From Christiangramia sp. (GTDB lineage: Bacteria; Bacteroidota; Bacteroidia; Flavobacteriales; Flavobacteriaceae): a stretch of 7,097 nucleotides of DNA. This document shows positions 6,785 to 7,097 of this stretch, piece after piece. Every line of letters starts with the position of its first letter. The first letter of the stretch is position 1. Where the stretch lies: contig JAGXII010000144.1 in the NCBI GenBank assembly GCA_024635735.1, forward strand, positions 1-7,097, read 5' to 3'. A program made the translations under genes and the position numbers. Under the pieces are notes generated by a model that was not told the DNA's origin, ran no database searches, and saw nothing but the letters and a program-made list of their open reading frames with translations.

Positions 6785-7097
6785 ATGTCAAAAATTTTAT
6801 TTAAAACTGAAAATTTCCGGAAATTTATTTCTGCTTTTTTCATCATGTTCACCACATTCCTTTTTGCTCAGGAACAGGAAATTACTGGAGTCGTTTCTGA
6901 TGACACAGGATTACCTTTACCTGGTGCAACAGTTCTCATTAAAGGTACATCAAATGGCACAATCACCGATATGGATGGGAATTTCTCTCTCACTGTGAAT
7001 AATCCCGAGGAGAAGGTGCTTGTTATTTCATTTATAAGTTATATAACTCAGGAAATTCCGATTAATAATCAAACATCGTTTCAGATTACTCTTGAAC
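6785..7097 (+). CDS. SusC-like TonB-dependent receptor, N-terminal part only (runs off the right edge)
   Basis: Only the first 104 codons are present. A signal peptide is visible (basic start, hydrophobic core FISAFFIMFTTFLFA, probable cut before or after Q29). Residues 33-104 form a carboxypeptidase-D-like regulatory domain (GVVSD, LPLPGATVLIKGTSNGT, DMDGNFSLTV), the usual leader domain of SusC/RagA receptors. The TonB box and plug lie beyond the edge, so a different outer-membrane protein carrying this domain cannot be excluded, but SusC is by far the commonest host. It resembles the matching domain of the left receptor (shared ITG/VTG, VKGT/IKGT, NGT, DGN, LTVNN and NNQ) without being a copy. 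The ATG lies in an A-rich context without a Shine-Dalgarno sequence, usual in this phylum. It is divergent from the HTCS gene, with 226 bp between the two starts that carry its likely promoter and operator. SusD is expected downstream. Confidence 0.85.
   Translation, partial: MSKILFKTENFRKFISAFFIMFTTFLFAQEQEITGVVSDDTGLPLPGATVLIKGTSNGTITDMDGNFSLTVNNPEEKVLVISFISYITQEIPINNQTSFQITLE

Overview
The window comes from an AT-rich member of the Bacteroidota, most likely a flavobacterium. The evidence is the gene content (two SusC/RagA-type outer-membrane receptors around a hybrid two-component system), start sites without Shine-Dalgarno sequences, and a good match to the Bacteroidota promoter form TTG-N(19-23)-TAnnTTTG. 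I cannot name the genus from the sequence.

Layout: (1) positions 1-2035, minus strand, hold the first 678 codons of a SusC-like TonB-dependent receptor. Its C-terminal part, and probably its SusD partner, lie beyond the left edge. (2) 2036-2490 is a 455-bp very AT-rich intergenic region. It holds a weak promoter candidate, a 19-nt palindrome in the presumed leader, a 10-bp inverted repeat, a CCCCCT motif and a short direct repeat. (3) 2491-6558, minus strand, hold a complete 1355-residue hybrid two-component system (HTCS). It combines a periplasmic two-propeller sensor, a histidine kinase, a receiver and an AraC-type DNA-binding domain in one chain. (4) 6559-6784 is a divergent control region with a good Bacteroidota promoter and a pair of TACCCCCT direct repeats 22 bp apart. 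(5) 6785-7097, plus strand, hold the first 104 codons of a second SusC-like receptor that runs off the right edge.

Working model (inference from family knowledge): this is the regulatory core of one or two polysaccharide utilization loci. The HTCS would sense an oligosaccharide in the periplasm and activate one or both flanking receptor operons. The paired TACCCCCT element just upstream of the right-hand receptor promoter is the best candidate HTCS operator. No carbohydrate-active enzyme, SusD, RNA gene, transposon or CRISPR array is visible, so the substrate cannot be assigned. I found no clearly new system. The regulator between two receptor genes and the paired CCCCCT element are the parts most worth following.
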